Shown in pieces: positions 1 through 13,089 of a stretch of DNA of 64,000 bases. This DNA comes from Atherix ibis. Lineage: Eukaryota > Arthropoda > Insecta > Diptera > Athericidae. The translations under genes and the position numbers were made by a program. The notes under the pieces were generated by a model. That model did not search any database. It was not told the DNA's origin and saw only the letters and a list, made by a program, of their open reading frames with translations. The DNA lies in NCBI GenBank assembly GCA_958298945.1, contig OY282610.1:28346167-28410166 (forward strand), given 5' to 3'. Numbering within the stretch: position 1 is the first letter of the stretch; every line of letters begins with the position of its first letter.

Positions 1-379
1 TCATAAATAATTAATACAATTTAAATAAATATCGAAAAGAAAAATCTCTAATCTAAAAGCCACTATCATAATTTGGTCTTATCGACAATAATCTGAAAAG
101 TCAGTTATCCAATATTTTTTCTTTTTAAAAAGAATTATCAAAATCGAAACCACAATTTCGATTTTTAATATAATAATTTTTAAGTGATATTTATTTATCA
201 ATATTTTAATCAATAAATAAAAATTCATTAATTTACATTTTGTTCCTTTTTTTAACAATTATCAAAAAATGATGGATATAACCTTTTATTATTATTTTTT
301 TTTTTGAAATTTGTTAAATATTGTATATATGTTATTTATGAAAAAAATTATTTAAACTTAAATATTCCATATTTTTGTA
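1..379. other. AT-rich gene-free stretch
   Basis: Very AT-rich sequence with short A and T runs. I see no open frame with coding character and no recognisable repeat up to the family A transposase relic that begins near 380. Confidence 0.6.
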
Positions 380-1960
380 ATGGATCGATTATTTATGCAA
401 AATTACAAAAAGTTTTTACAAAAGTGGTTATTCTACCAACAAAAGCCCATTTCACGCTTTAAGACACCATTTTTTCATTTGGTGGATGCATCAGTAAGTA
501 AAATTGCCATATATAGGGCTCTGAAAATCCACAAGTGACTGTTGAGAAGCCATTGTATTTGCAAAAAAAAAATTTTGTGCATTTTGAGGCTTTGAGACCG
601 CTACTTTTTGAAGCTTTGAGACCGAACTGTGAGAAAAAGTCATAAAACTTTTGGGGCTTTAAGACCGCTACCGTTAATTTAGAGCGCGATAACCAAATAT
701 TTTTGATAACCTGAATTTAAAATGTTTAATCTGAACTATATGGTATATATTGGGTTGTTCGGAAAGGAATTTCGTTTTTTCCCAACAAAGGACTTAATTG
801 TATTTTTTCACAACCAACTTCACACTTAAGCCGTATAATCATATGACAGCTGACATAGCAAGGCGTGCTTGTGAAAAAATTTGATTGATTCAATAGTTTT
901 CGGTTGATACCCTCTTAAATATGGAAAGTGAAAAACTGTATTTTCGGCATATTTTACTTTTTTACTATATAAAAGATAAAAATGCTGTTCAAGGAAGAAA
1001 AAAATTATCCGATGTGTATAAAGAAGATGTAGTTAGTAAGTACCAGTGCCAAAACTGCTTTACAAAATTTCGATCCGGCAATTTTGATCTCGAAGATGCA
1101 CCATGTTCTGGAAGGCCAGTTGAAGCTGATAAAGACACAATAAAAGCATTAATTGATGCAAACTCGTGAGATCACTGAGAGATTAAATTTATCCAATTTG
1201 ACTGTTCATGATCATTTGAAACGGCTAGGTTTAATCTCAAAGCTCGACATATGGTTTCCTCTTCTTCTTACGGAAAAAAATTTATGCCGTCGCATTGGCA
1301 TTTGTGATTTGATTCTTTAAACGCCAAGAAAATGATCTATTTTTGAAGCGTATCATCACTGGGGACACAAAAGATCCTGGAGTAGAAAATATAAAACGGG
1401 TCAAAGCACTTCGAAAGCCCATATTCATCAGAAAAAAGCTTACGCTATCTGTTCGGTGGGATTTCAACGAAATCGGTTATTTTGAGCTTCTACCGAGCAA
1501 CACAACGATCAATTCTGAAGTGTACTGTCATCAGTTGGAAAAATTGAATGATTCACTTAAAGAAAAAAGGCCAGAATAAAATATAAATTCACTATAAGAA
1601 AATCGTCTTTCATTTTTATACAAAAAAAAAACGAAAAAACTTCTTTCCGCACAACCCAATAGTTTCAATGAAACGTTTTCCCAGAACGCTTAATTTCGAG
1701 ATTGTTTATGATGTCAATTTGCTATGCAAGATCATGCGATTTAATGCTGTTTAACTTTTTTTTTTAATAAAGTTATGATATTTACGTAAATATTCTTCTA
1801 ACTTTTGAGTGTTTTAAAACCAATATCCGTCCAGTTGTGGCCGAAATACAGTCTCCGAACTGTGTCAAATATATCATATGTTTAAAAAATCTCCTCCAAA
1901 AAATCGAATAACCTCCAAAAGACTAGTCTCCTGCTATTTTTACTATTAACATAATTAGAT
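380..1960 (+). mobile_element. Tc1/mariner-superfamily transposase relic, family A copy 1, split by a mariner
   Basis: Frame-broken transposase of a family that recurs across the window. An ATG at 380 begins MDRL, like the helix-turn-helix start of this family at 25846. A deletion follows, then codons resembling GGCISK-NCHI and SENPQVTVEKPLY at about 480-575, the stretch between the first and second catalytic acids in relatives. TVNLERDNQ follows near 670. The frame resumes beyond the mariner (750-1659) with the FPERLISR-like and FKTNIRPVVAEIQ-like segments at about 1680-1850. Stops and deletions are common and no terminal repeats were found. The family identity rests on protein motifs recalled from insect Tc1/mariner-type transposases, so the name is an inference; the match to the other copies in this window is directly visible. 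Confidence 0.65.
750..1659 (+). mobile_element. Internally deleted mariner element
   Basis: Imperfect terminal inverted repeats start TTGGGTTGTTCGGAAAG at 750 and, read inward from 1659, TTGGGTTGTGCGGAAAG. TA dinucleotides flank both ends (748-749 and 1660-1661). At 910 bp it is shorter than a usual 1.25-1.3 kb mariner. The frame from 921 reads as a mariner N terminus (YFRHILLFYY, then FRSGNFDLEDAPCSGRP), breaks at about 1167, and resumes at 1343-1579 with FLKRIITGD (first catalytic aspartate) and FELLPSNTTINSEVYCHQL. It stops after KEKRPE, so the part carrying the second and third catalytic aspartates is missing. It cannot make an active transposase. It lies inside family A copy 1. Confidence 0.85.
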
Positions 1961-2957
1961 GATAATGACTAGATACTAATTGAATAATAGAAAAATTCCG
2001 AAAATGATGATATTAATTTTATTCCATTATATAGTAAAAAAAAAAAAAAGAATTAAATTTTTTTTTCCTCTTACAAACTTTTAAATATTTTTACTATTAC
2101 CAAACGAAGACTGCACTGCTTCTTGCATGAATTTGAATCGAAAAGGAAATAATACATTAACAAAAACTATTATCACTGATCACATGCAATAAAAATAAGA
2201 AAATATTTCACAATAAAAAATTCATTTATATACAATATAATTAAAAATATGTAATGTTCTCTTTTTTATTATTATTTCCTTTTATTTTGCATTAAATTTC
2301 CTCAGGTCGAATTAAATTGACACTTGATAAATTCAAAAGAAAAATTACTCACAAGCTGATACTTAATTTCACCGCCTACACTTGCTAGAGTCCCTGATAG
2401 CTTTTCCACAAATAGGATGGCAAAAGAGAATAAAAATAATCAAATAATAATAATCAAGGAATAAGAGTATTATTGCCAGAGAACGAACAACAACACGTAT
2501 TTAAATGGCAAATAGTGTAATGGCAAAAAAAAAAAAAAATTCTCCCGAAATTAACCAGCGAATCTGTCAATGCGACTGTGAATTTTATGAATCGAATTTC
2601 ATCCTTTCGCCGCTCATTTTTATGTTCTTATTTTTATTCGTTTTTTTTTTGCTCGGTTCTTACACAAATAAAGCTTCTTTTTTTGTTGCTGCGATTTTTG
2701 CAATATGCACACACACGAAAAGATGTCCAGCTAAATCCTTACAGAATTTCATTCCATTAAATATAGTGCAACGAATAGTGACTAATACAAATGTATAAGG
2801 GAAAATTCACGTTTATGTCATGCATGCGCATACATACAGATTGTACGTACGTACCGTACGTGCAAACGTATATACATGTTGAGTGATATGGGTGCATGCG
2901 TTCATAGAAAAATCGGTGGAGAACCGAATATCATCCAAGTAGAGTGGAAATAGTCAT

Positions 2958-3013
2958 CCCCCCCCCCCGCCAACTGAGTGTGTGTGGGTGTGTGGGTGTG
3001 TGCGTGGGTGAGT
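2958..3013. repeat. C11 run followed by a TG/GGGTG-rich tract
   Basis: An 11-base C homopolymer at 2958-2968 is followed, from about 2976, by an imperfect TGTGTG/GGGTGTG tract. This is simple sequence, unusually G/C-rich for the window. Confidence 0.8.
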
Positions 3014-4225
3014 AGTAAACGTTCCTGTTAGCATGTCAAAAACGCATGGGCTGCCTGCTCAAACAAATTTGGGGTGGTATATGTACGTTAATGTGTGTTA
3101 AAGGAGTATGGCGCATTTTGCCGCCTGGACAATTGACAGAGAGGTGGATAGAAAATTCTCTGAAAAAAGCCATGCCGAACATACGAGTATTATAAATTGA
3201 AAGAAAGAGAAATAGAGAAAAATATGTAATGACGGAATTGTGGAAAGTCTTCGCTATCGTCCGATTACCCCTGTTGTTACGCTACTTTCGTCTCTTCCAG
3301 CGAATTTATTAAAAATCAAAAACGAAAACAAAACCAAACAAATACCACAGAAAATAGTGACTACTACATCAGTGTGAGAATAGTTGATGTGCAATGATAT
3401 TGCGAAAAACAAACAAACAAACACAAATATACGAAAAATATTTTTTGGATAGTGTTGGTCTGCTCGTACGTACACGTATATGAAAATGATATGGTTTTGA
3501 ATGAATCGTAGGCACTGAGTGGGTTATAATCCATCGTTATGTCAACATAACTTATAGTCTATTTAAGAAGTAGACCCACATCTGTCTTTAGTTCATATAA
3601 GTAAGTCACGTGGCCATACACGGAGCATTTATCAGCAGCGCATTCTAACTACATAGGTGGTGCACTTTGGACCCCTTCGCACAGTGCTCTCTAGAAGACT
3701 GCATCATAATTTCCGCTCCACAAAGTTACCATACACAAACCCTCCCACTGTTATCTAGTAAATGTAATAGCTAAAAAAACTAAACCACCTATTCGACCTC
3801 CCTCCCCCAGGGATACTCTGGTCCTTTTCAAAGAAACAAAAATCTTCTGTTTTCATGTGCTTGTAACTCGCCTCGTACTCGTACGTGCAAATTTGTATTG
3901 CCGTGATTTTTTTTTTTTTTTTTTGTTGGATTTTTTTCTAGTAGTTATTCTTCCTTAAATTTTTAACTACTTTGTCTATTTCTTATCTGTTTTCGTTAAG
4001 TATAACTATTCTTTATATTAAAATCAGAGAATTGTCTGTCAGACATGTGCATACGAGTGAATCCCATCGTTAGATATTGTAGAACACTAACAATTGTAGA
4101 ATCAAAAACACTAAAGAAAGCACACTCTAGAAATGAGCCTGACGCAAATACTATATAAGGATCTTACAAACGGTTGAATGATACTTGAGAATATTTTTAC
4201 ATATTTCAATTTTTTTCTATTTTTC

Positions 4226-4249
4226 GTTGTTTGTTTGTTTGTTTGTTTA
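4226..4249. repeat. (GTTT)n microsatellite
   Basis: About five to six tandem GTTT units, directly visible. Confidence 0.85.
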
Positions 4250-6118
4250 TTGAATTTTAATAAAACGATAGAAATATGCAGACTAATAATAATTGGCAGC
4301 AAAGAGAAATACTAAAACAGCAAAAAGGGAGCATTTTTCTGAAGCAATTAAGAAAAATATTAAAATAACAGAGGCAAAAAATCGTTAAGACACTTTTGAA
4401 AATCGTTTTTTTTTTTTTAAATAATTTTTATTTTTTCTTCTTCTTTACAATCAAACGTACGCGTAAAGGGTTGTCTTGCTAACAATAGTGCAACCCACGT
4501 AAATATTACAAGTATGCTTGCTTGTATTAGAGCATACTTATGGAATTTTTAGTATTTCTTTTTGTTTAATATTTGCATATCTTGTCCGAATTTTTTCATA
4601 TATTGAAATATTTGTCTATCCATCCTGTTTACGAGAAGTTTATGAAATTTTCATTATTAACTGTATATTTAGATAAATTGTCTATACTCGGTATTACATA
4701 TAATATTTTCAGCAGAAGTTTTCGTGAATTTTCTTTTGCCATAAATAAGTGAAAATATTTTATATTATTCAATTATAATATGTTATGCTAATGTTGCTAG
4801 CCAAAAAGTTATTTTTCTTTACTTTTTTTTTTAAATTTATTAATAATAAAAACATATTATCCAGTTTGACAATTTAAATTAAATAAAATATACTTAAAAT
4901 ATAGATTTTATTATACGAGTATATAAATACAAAGAAAATATGCTTAAATAACTCCCATAAAATTTTTTGTAGGACTTGATATTTTTAATGATTTTTTCGC
5001 ACATTTTGGGATATAATTCAGCCCTTACTTAACGGATATCTGTACAATTTGTTTATTATTTGTTTAAATGCAATTTATATGTATAATTTTAAGAGAAAAA
5101 GGACTGTAATAGTGTCAAATTATAGCAATTGACATAATACAATTTTGAAATTACTCGTTCTTTAAATTCAGACCAAAAAAAGAAATCGATATTTATACGG
5201 CCATACCGCTTAGAATTAACAGTCTTCTTCTTCATTTTCAAAGAAATATAGGCCAATAATATTTTCAGTTTCAAAATACATACCAAACAGTGACTTTGTA
5301 TGGATACAATGGCTTTCCTATAGTTATGTGAGGGTTTTCAAAGTATTATATATGGAAATTATGCTTATTAGACGAATATACCGCTGAAGAAAATTATGTT
5401 TCTTAAGCCGCGAAACATGACTACGGTAAAATCGCCACATTTGGAAAAAAAATTATATGTTTAATATATTGATCTATAATTTAAAATGGCAAAGTTTAAT
5501 CTAAAAATTATTATTTTAAATTATAAATATATTAAACAATTATTAAATAATAGATTTTATTAAATTCTAAATTACAAAATGGATAATATAAAATTGAAAA
5601 TACTTAAAAGTGTCAAGTTCCTATTGAAAAACCCCATAAATGTAGAAAAGTAACCTGATCGCCATAGAATTGGTGCGATTTCTGATAAAACGTATATGGT
5701 CTCTGGAAAAGGAAGTCATAAAAGAGAGCTGCAGATCCCATTCGAATTCAGAGTAGTTATTGTGTTGGTAGTTGACCAATATGATGCTAAAAATTATCTT
5801 TTTGTCCAGTTTGAATGTCCTAGACACATAATTTTTGCATCTACTTTTCTATTGTAGTTATTTGAAAATTTTAAATTAATAAATAGATTATTTTATATTA
5901 TATTGTGAAGGACATTTCTACACTGAATAGTGTACAATACGAGTGATAGAAAATAAAATAAGTTTAATAGAAGAAGATTAAAAAGAACTTGTCCTAACAG
6001 AAAAAAACCACTATTGTGCTTTAAAGGAAATGCTTAAAATCTAAACTATTATACAATAGATAATTGATAATTAATATAAAGAAATCGTCAAACATAAAGT
6101 TAGAAAACCTATCAATTT

Positions 6119-6155
6119 CAATTGTAATCCTAACCGCAAATGCGATGAGGACTCT
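6119..6155 (+). repeat. 37-bp direct repeat, left copy
   Basis: A 37-base stretch containing CTAACCGCAAATGCGATGAG recurs with about five mismatches at 7978-8014, on the other side of the non-LTR relic. It is far longer than a normal target-site duplication and has diverged, so it may be a remnant of a second copy of the element. Confidence 0.6.
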
Positions 6156-6289
6156 CTTGGACGGCAGGAAGAAGATCGGTATTGTGCCGATAGGAAGAAA
6201 AGCGGCTGGCAACTGCTTTAGCTGCCTACTCTTTTCACAGTCACCTCAGTTCCACCTGCCATAGGGACAACCAATTATTTAGTTGTTCT

Positions 6290-7960
6290 CTTCTCATATC
6301 TGAAAAAGCCTACACTCACATATTAAACCACCAAATCTCGCTTCCCGAATTACGCCACAAATTAAAATCATTCAAGGGAACCTCTCCTGGTAAGGACAAA
6401 GTGTCTTTCAGGATGATTAAGAAGGCTCCTTCTTCAATCTACACACTCTCTTTAACCAGATACTAATATAAGGAGGCCTTCCCCAACGTCTGGAAAGTTG
6501 CGGTAGGCATACCAGTACCCAAACGACAAACTACTATACCCTCGATCAATAACTTCAGGTCCATATCCCTTTTACTATGCCTTTACACAAATTTTGAAAA
6601 AAGTTTGGCCTAAAGACTGAATAATATCACTTAGTACAAATGAACCACCCACCAACCTGTTCCACCTTTAGCACGCCATGTGTGACTGTTATAAGAATGG
6701 TAACTCTGCAGACAATATTTTTGTATTGGTGGATTAAAAAACCACAGTGAATACCGCCTTAAAACTTCATCTAACACGCCATTGAGTTAGGTCCTGGTGC
6801 CATAGAAATGGACCTATTATAGATCTACCGGTTGGTTAGGATTCTTGTCGAGAGGAAAGGTAGGAACAGACAAGATGAAGCAATACGAGTGATTATCGCT
6901 CCTTTTTATTACCTCACCTTGTGTGCCAGGATGTCCAAGGCATGTCTCTTCAAAATTGAGGTAGCAGTCAACCGCTGCATAAGGTTAGCCAGTGGAGCTT
7001 ACCGCACTTTATCGCTAACTTCTCTACAAGTTGATACTGGTCGAACTCCTTTATTACACCTTCTCCTCAAAGTCAGGTACCAATTCATCTAAAAAAATCT
7101 CCGCTACTCTGAATATCCATTGCACTCCTTGATTAGAAACATATTGACCATTCCCATTCGCAAAAGAGGCTCCGCCTCCCTCTCACTAATCCTGACGGAA
7201 TTGAAAGGGAATTCCAACATCCTACTGCATAGCATCACAAATACCCGTCCAGACCCGGCATGGATGCCTTAGATTGGAGCGGTGTTGAGAATTTCGGCCA
7301 ACATGTCCCAATTGAAAAAGAAGCTCAACATGCTTCCGTACATTGTTTAGGGACGAGCTGAGTCGATTAGGTAATGCCGCAATTTATTATACTGATGCGT
7401 CAACAAATGACCATTTTACATATTTGGCGGTTATTCAACAAGCGGGCAGTTGCTTTAAGAAGGTATACTATGGTGTTTTTCCATATAATGTAGCAGCCTA
7501 TTTTACAGAACTCTGGGCAGTAGGATCAACAGTACAATAAACATAAAAATGGCCATGATGCGGTTATTTTAGCGATAGCCTTTCTGCTTTAAACGATATT
7601 CGTGGCTCCTAATAAACAATCCTATCTACCAATCCTGTGGCATTCGTCTTACTACACATACTGGCGGATTATGACACAACAAGAAGCTTCTCTTCGAGAA
7701 GGATTCCCTCAATAACTGAACTACTAAATTCAGCTACACCCTTTCCTAGTCCTCTCTTCAACCTAATTACGCATACTAATCTACTGCATAAAATAAAATT
7801 ATTGCTTTTACTCTATCCAAATTAAAAGGGAAAAAATTACTTTCCCTAATTTTATCTATTTGACCTTTGTAAACAGTTATACCTGAGACACCAAATGGCG
7901 CTGCGGTCGTGGTGGGCAAGGTCCCAAAGGTATGTGCCAAGGGGCCACATCTAAACACCA
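6290..7960 (+). mobile_element. I/Jockey-like non-LTR retrotransposon relic (reverse transcriptase and RNase H)
   Basis: Broken ORF2 of a LINE-type element. At about 6380-6600 the plus-strand frames read as the N-terminal reverse transcriptase block (PSSIYTLSLTRY, FPNVWKVAVGIPVPK, NNFRSISLL). At 6900-7090 comes the post-RT segment (FKIEVAVNRCIRLASGAYR, then SLQVDTGRTPLLHLLLK). At 7343-7540 comes an RNase H start (IYYTDAST, later YFTELWAV). Many stops and shifts separate them, and the catalytic YADD box is not evident. A downstream RNase H domain suggests the I-related clades, but the clade is an inference. The 5' and 3' ends are not defined. Related 37-base repeats lie on both sides. Confidence 0.75.
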
Positions 7961-7977
7961 TGAGCGTAGGCCTATAA

Positions 7978-8014
7978 CAATTGCAATTCTAACCGCAAAC
8001 TCGATGATGACTCT
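7978..8014 (+). repeat. 37-bp direct repeat, right copy
   Basis: Partner of 6119-6155, sharing the CTAACCGCAAA core and the final GACTCT, with about five mismatches in 37. Confidence 0.6.
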
Positions 8015-10635
8015 GCAAGAAAACCATTCAATTGCTCTACCATTCGTATGATAATCGTATGAAATTGCTTTCAGTTTCTTATTATTCCAGTTTCCTAATT
8101 AAATAAACTAACAACGCAATTATAAATTTTAATAACCATAATAATTAAATTTCATTTCGAATATATAAATAAATTTTGTTGCTGATTTTTAATTATCAAT
8201 TGACCAAAAAGCAAACACACAAGTCAAAAATAATACGGTTCATTATTTCAATTTATACGCAATATTTTCTTATTATTTCGATTATTTGGAAATTTCACTT
8301 TTATAATTTAACTTTTTACAATTCATATACATTTTAGATTAATTTATTCATGCAATAAAAAGTATAAACTAGTAAATTTTAGATCACGTTTTAATTAAAC
8401 CGTACAACAGCAATCACTTTTAAACTATTCTCACACAAAACATGAAACATAAGCAAATATATTAAGAGAAACCAAATAGTAGGTTAGTTAGAAAACAATT
8501 AAAATAAAAGAAAAATCATATCCATAAAGGGGATACGTGAGCAAATATTGTTGCATATATAAATATTAATAAATTTTAATTTGGATAACCGCGAAAAAAG
8601 AATGCAAAATTTATTAAATATTTATAAATAATATTAGGTCAAAAATGGAAAACAAACAGAAACAAATACGACACACGTGTAAGTTTTGCGTGTTCAAAAT
8701 GGTGACTAATGTATATATTTATTATTTATTTGTCCTTTTTTTTTTAAAAAAAAGAAAATTATATTCTCATATTTAATTATAATTTTCTTCTTGTTAGCAA
8801 ATTTTCACCATTTCGGATGGACACCACAATAATAAAAAAAAAACCCAAATTATATTATTGTATTTTTACAAAAATTTGTTTATATTAAAATTTGATGAAA
8901 TTATTTTAAGTAAATTTTTTATAATAATAATAAATACCTGATTTGGATTTAAACCCGATTCATATAAAATCTGTGTGTGTGTGTGTGTGTTTGTTTGTGA
9001 TTTCTTAGAAAAATTTGTTTATTAAAATAAAAAATAAAATCGTTGAATTTTTTAAAGAAACAAGATAATTTTGTAAATATCAACAAAATCGAAAGAAGAA
9101 AAAATGAATCTAATGAATCATAAAATAACACCTACAAACAATATCAAGTGATTATAAAATTATTTTTGAAAGGTTCAATATCGAATTTCGTAGTTCACAG
9201 AATTCAAAGGTCAGCAAATTTAACAAATTTCTTAATCGAAAAATTTTGAGAGCATTTGAAGAATCGAAAAATAATTTCGATTCTCTCATAATTTTCGACT
9301 AGCCTTTATTAAAAGTAAGTTATTAAATAAAAAAAAATTTTTTTAGAAAGAATTGAAAAATATTCATACAAAATGTCTAAACAGGATATTTTTTTTTTGT
9401 CAACAAATCAATGAAAATTTTACTACAAACGTAACTCTAGTTTTGATCAAACAATCCCCAAAAGTTCTCATGGTGTATTAAATGTTCGTCGCTTCTCAGT
9501 AATAAATGTTGTTCAATATGAGCATTAAAAATACTTAGTTATTAATGTCCTATTCAATAACCTATAATTTAATTGACAAAATTGATGGTCTAGTATACTA
9601 TTATTTGGGTTTTCGTGTTTTGAGGCGTTCCAAACGATTGTCAAGAACTTTTATAAGAATCAACATTAAACACCTGATACGTTGATATCCCAAAAGCTTA
9701 ACAGTTTAGTTATATATTAAGTAATCAGTTAAATTTTTATATGGTAAAATATTTACCAATATGTCTATTAAGGATGATATGGAGTTTTTTTTTTGTTGAT
9801 TCGAAACTATTTTAAAATAAAAAGCAAATATTTTAAATACGAAGAATTCTGAATCATAAAATTTACTCTACGTTTAATTTGAAAAAAATTAGGAAATTTT
9901 GTGGGGAAAGAAAGTTAGAATACTCACTTCTCTGACAAGAGGATTGATATAGGATGACAGTCAACTCTGAAATTTTTTATAATGACTAACAAATAATTCA
10001 CGAATGAAAGGAACATTTTTTAAGGTCATGATGAATCACACTATCTTATGCACATATTAGAGATCATCAGCGATTATTCAGAAAATTTTCTATTGAAGGG
10101 ATTGGATTCAACTCGAATAAGAACAACTGCTTAGCACTTAAAACTTATATTCCGTATGTCCAAAAGGGTTCTAATACTGTATTGTACAGGAATATTCATC
10201 TTATAATTTGTAAAGTAAAAGCTTGTTATTTTATAGTTTTTAATTTGAGATAATATTTACTTAACATAATATTTGCCATTTTAGATTCCGGTGTATTTAA
10301 CTACCAAACTATCCGTTAAACTATTGCCGACTGGGTACTAAAAGAACAGTCTTTGAATGATGAATTTTTTAATAAAATGTTCTTAAGCAATAAGGTTCAT
10401 ATTTTGCTTCTTTTCAATTTTTTTTTTTTTTTTGCAATATTATTTTCGATAAAAAACTAAGGATTTTATTTTGTAAAATGTACACTATTAGACTATCAAT
10501 AATTGAGTTTTTATTTTGTATAATTTTCTAATTGCCATCATTTTCTGCTACTAAAAAATTGTAATGAAATTGTAAAAATTTCTTTTAAAAAAAAAAATAT
10601 GGTGATTTTTCTGCAGCCACTTTGATGCGCTTTAA
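8015..10635. other. AT-rich intergenic stretch
   Basis: No gene or identifiable element. It contains a TG microsatellite, poly-A and poly-T runs, and a moderately complex tract near 9400-10200 that I could not assign. Confidence 0.5.
8972..8990. repeat. (TG)n microsatellite
   Basis: Nineteen bases of alternating TG, followed by TTTGTTTGTG. Confidence 0.9.
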
Positions 10636-11150
10636 GAGAAGGAAATTTTCTTGGATGATGGATATGTTAATAGTAATAGTAAAATTGTCTTATACGAGGT
10701 TCTAAAGACCATGTCTAGTGTGTATTTTGAGGCTGAAGGTATTATTGGACAGTATTTCTTTGACTTCGTGACCGTTAATTTTTAGTACTATTGCAGTAAG
10801 ATAACTGACTTTTTTCGGCCTTAACATGCAGATTTTAAATCTGAACCATATGTGGTTTCAAAATATTGAGTCACAAGCCATACAACACTACACTTTCCAG
10901 AATTCGTAATTTCGATATTTGGTGATGTTAATTATAAACCCCAAGATACTGTGATTCGATGCCGTTGGGTATTTTGTCTTTCAAAGCTATCTTTACGGAG
11001 ATAATCCTTAAACTTCAGAGCATTTAAAAACCAACATCCGTGAAGAGATGGACGAATTACAGGCCGAAATGTGCATAAAAGTCATCAAAAATTACCTCAA
11101 AAGGATCCAGATTTGCAATCAGTTTTATGGCAGTCATTTTTATAATGTAT
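10636..11150 (+). mobile_element. Tc1/mariner-superfamily transposase relic, family A copy 2
   Basis: Plus-strand frames read FEAEGIIGQYFFDF and VTVNF at about 10720-10780, ITDFFRP near 10800, then codons for the segment before the second catalytic acid near 10850, and FGDVN near 10920. A K-NQHP-like segment (about 11030) and PQKDPDLQS (about 11095) follow, matching in order the C-terminal half of the other family A relics. Stops interrupt every part. No N-terminal half or terminal repeats were found. The tail after 11100 aligns by eye with the ends of copies 3 and 5. Confidence 0.6.
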
Positions 11151-13089
11151 TTTATTATATTGGATTAAATAAATTCTGCACAGAATGGTATATATTCTCA
11201 ATAGCCGTCAAATAACAAGATGGTACTTTTCGAACCATAATATGGATACTCTTTTATTGTAATATTCTAGCATCTACTTGAGTATATTGTATTATGGAAA
11301 TATTTATATTAGCGTGGAAAAAAACTCCATTAATATACAATAATTTAAGTAATTTCCTTAACTTCTTTTTAGAAAGTGAAAATATTTTTTTTTATTGATA
11401 AATCGCAGCTGAGCAAAACGTAGAATAAATAAAATTCTTTGATTAGAAAATATTCTCACAGAAAGTAGATAAAAGTATACTCGTTTATATGTGTATGATA
11501 GATACGGAAATAATTATTAAATAGAAGTATAGAAATAATTATGTGGAATACACGTTCAGATATCTCTAAATCCTTCTACAACCAAATAAACTACATATCC
11601 AATAGAAATGCTATTAATATTGGAAAGAAATAATACGAAATTATTATATAGAAGAAAAATAATGAATGAGAAAATAACTCAATCCTAATATGTTACAATA
11701 CAAATAAATAGAAAAACTAAAAGCAAAGCCATATATGTAATTTGGAGAGTATTGGCATACTGTGAACAAAAGTGTAACTATAATATTGATAATAATATTA
11801 ATAACAACAGAACTAGCCATGATAAAAGCAAAAATGATAAGGGAAAATATCCATAATGGCAGTTGTAGTAGTAATATATGGTATTAGTAATAATGGCTGT
11901 ACAAGCAGTAATCTAAGTGGTGGTAGCTGCAGCAAAAACAGCACCAAAAATAATCAAATAAGAACAAATAGAAAACAGGACGAACAACAAAAATAACAAA
12001 TAATAACAAAATCGGTAGGAATACCAAAAATAGCAACAAGAACAGCAGCAACAACAAAACCGTGTGCCGACTAACAAATACAACAGCAAATTTTTCGCCT
12101 GATTGGAAAGGGAGGGGTTGTCAAGAATAGAAAAGCTTTTTCGTCTTCTATTCGTATTTATTGTGCTATCTTCGTAACGTGAACAGAATTATTGGCAAAT
12201 GCCGGGGTGACAGAAGTTCGATTCCGTCATATCTGCATGAAAATTGTGAGTTTGGGCAAAGGAGAAATGACTGTGGATCTGGGGATCTGTAAGCGAGAAG
12301 TGGATACGTGCCAACGTGGTCGATTCCATGAGTGGCAAGACGGATCGCGGTTCAACTGGGCAATGGCTGGTATTAAAGGGTGGCGATAAGGAGATCGATT
12401 CGCATACAAATTCGTAAGCTGTCGAAATGCTCATACAGGAGGCGAGGCATCACCCAAAACGGTATATGATAGTGTGTACAAGGATTATATGGTCCAGGAT
12501 CTGATACAATATGTACATACCATATATAGATTGGAATGAAGAAGTAAAAAGTAAAACGGGGGACATCAAGATACTATTATGGTCAAAGAGAGTTTGGAAA
12601 AAAGTCAACTCTATGCGGAAAGAGTATGGACATTTTTCCATATTCAGATTTGAGCATTACCCTTCACCCTTGGCCCTAATATAAGCGTAGAAAAGATTTT
12701 CCCCTTCTACCCCTGCTAACCGTTTCGAAATAAGCCCACTAATACATCTTAACTTTATATCATTTTATGCATAGATATAATTGTTGTACGCTTATTTTGA
12801 CATTTTTATTATTGCTCTTTTATTTCGTTTCGGTTTTTTTTTTCTTCATTATATGAAATAATAGTTATCCAACTATTGAATCTGATGTCATTATTTTCTA
12901 CCCCTCCAATATACCCCACCCGCTCATATATTATAGATTTAATCATTGATTTCTGTTTATTCCATTTCAGTTTAATATACTTACAAATATTTACCGATAT
13001 TGTTGATCAATTATTTTTTTTTTTTATTCAAATTACTAGTTAGCTAAATTTTACTTAATATTACAATTGTTATTTTTATTACATTTCAG
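11151..13089. other. Gene-free stretch with a CAA/CAG-rich tract
   Basis: From 11800 to 12110 the sequence is rich in AACAACAGCA-type triplets without a sustained open frame. This looks like fly 5' untranslated exons or simple sequence. The GC-richer patch 12185-12470 is listed separately. I saw nothing else that I could assign. Confidence 0.4.
12185..12470. other. GC-richer unassigned patch
   Basis: About 280 bases of clearly higher G+C content than the surroundings, open in several frames on both strands (12192-12389 plus; 12189-12434 minus). None of the translations resembles a family I know, and the multiple open frames are explained by fewer chance stops at higher GC. It could be an untranslated exon, a conserved non-coding element or a fragment of an unknown repeat. 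Confidence 0.3.

Larger units (their letters stand above)
1961..6118. other. AT-rich intergenic stretch
   Basis: No gene recognised. The stretch holds homopolymer runs, a CAAA/GTTT-type repeat and tracts of more balanced composition near 2400-3260 and 3480-3850. The 3480-3760 tract is not obviously low-complexity, but I could assign it to no gene or repeat. Short open frames here have no coding character. Confidence 0.5.
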
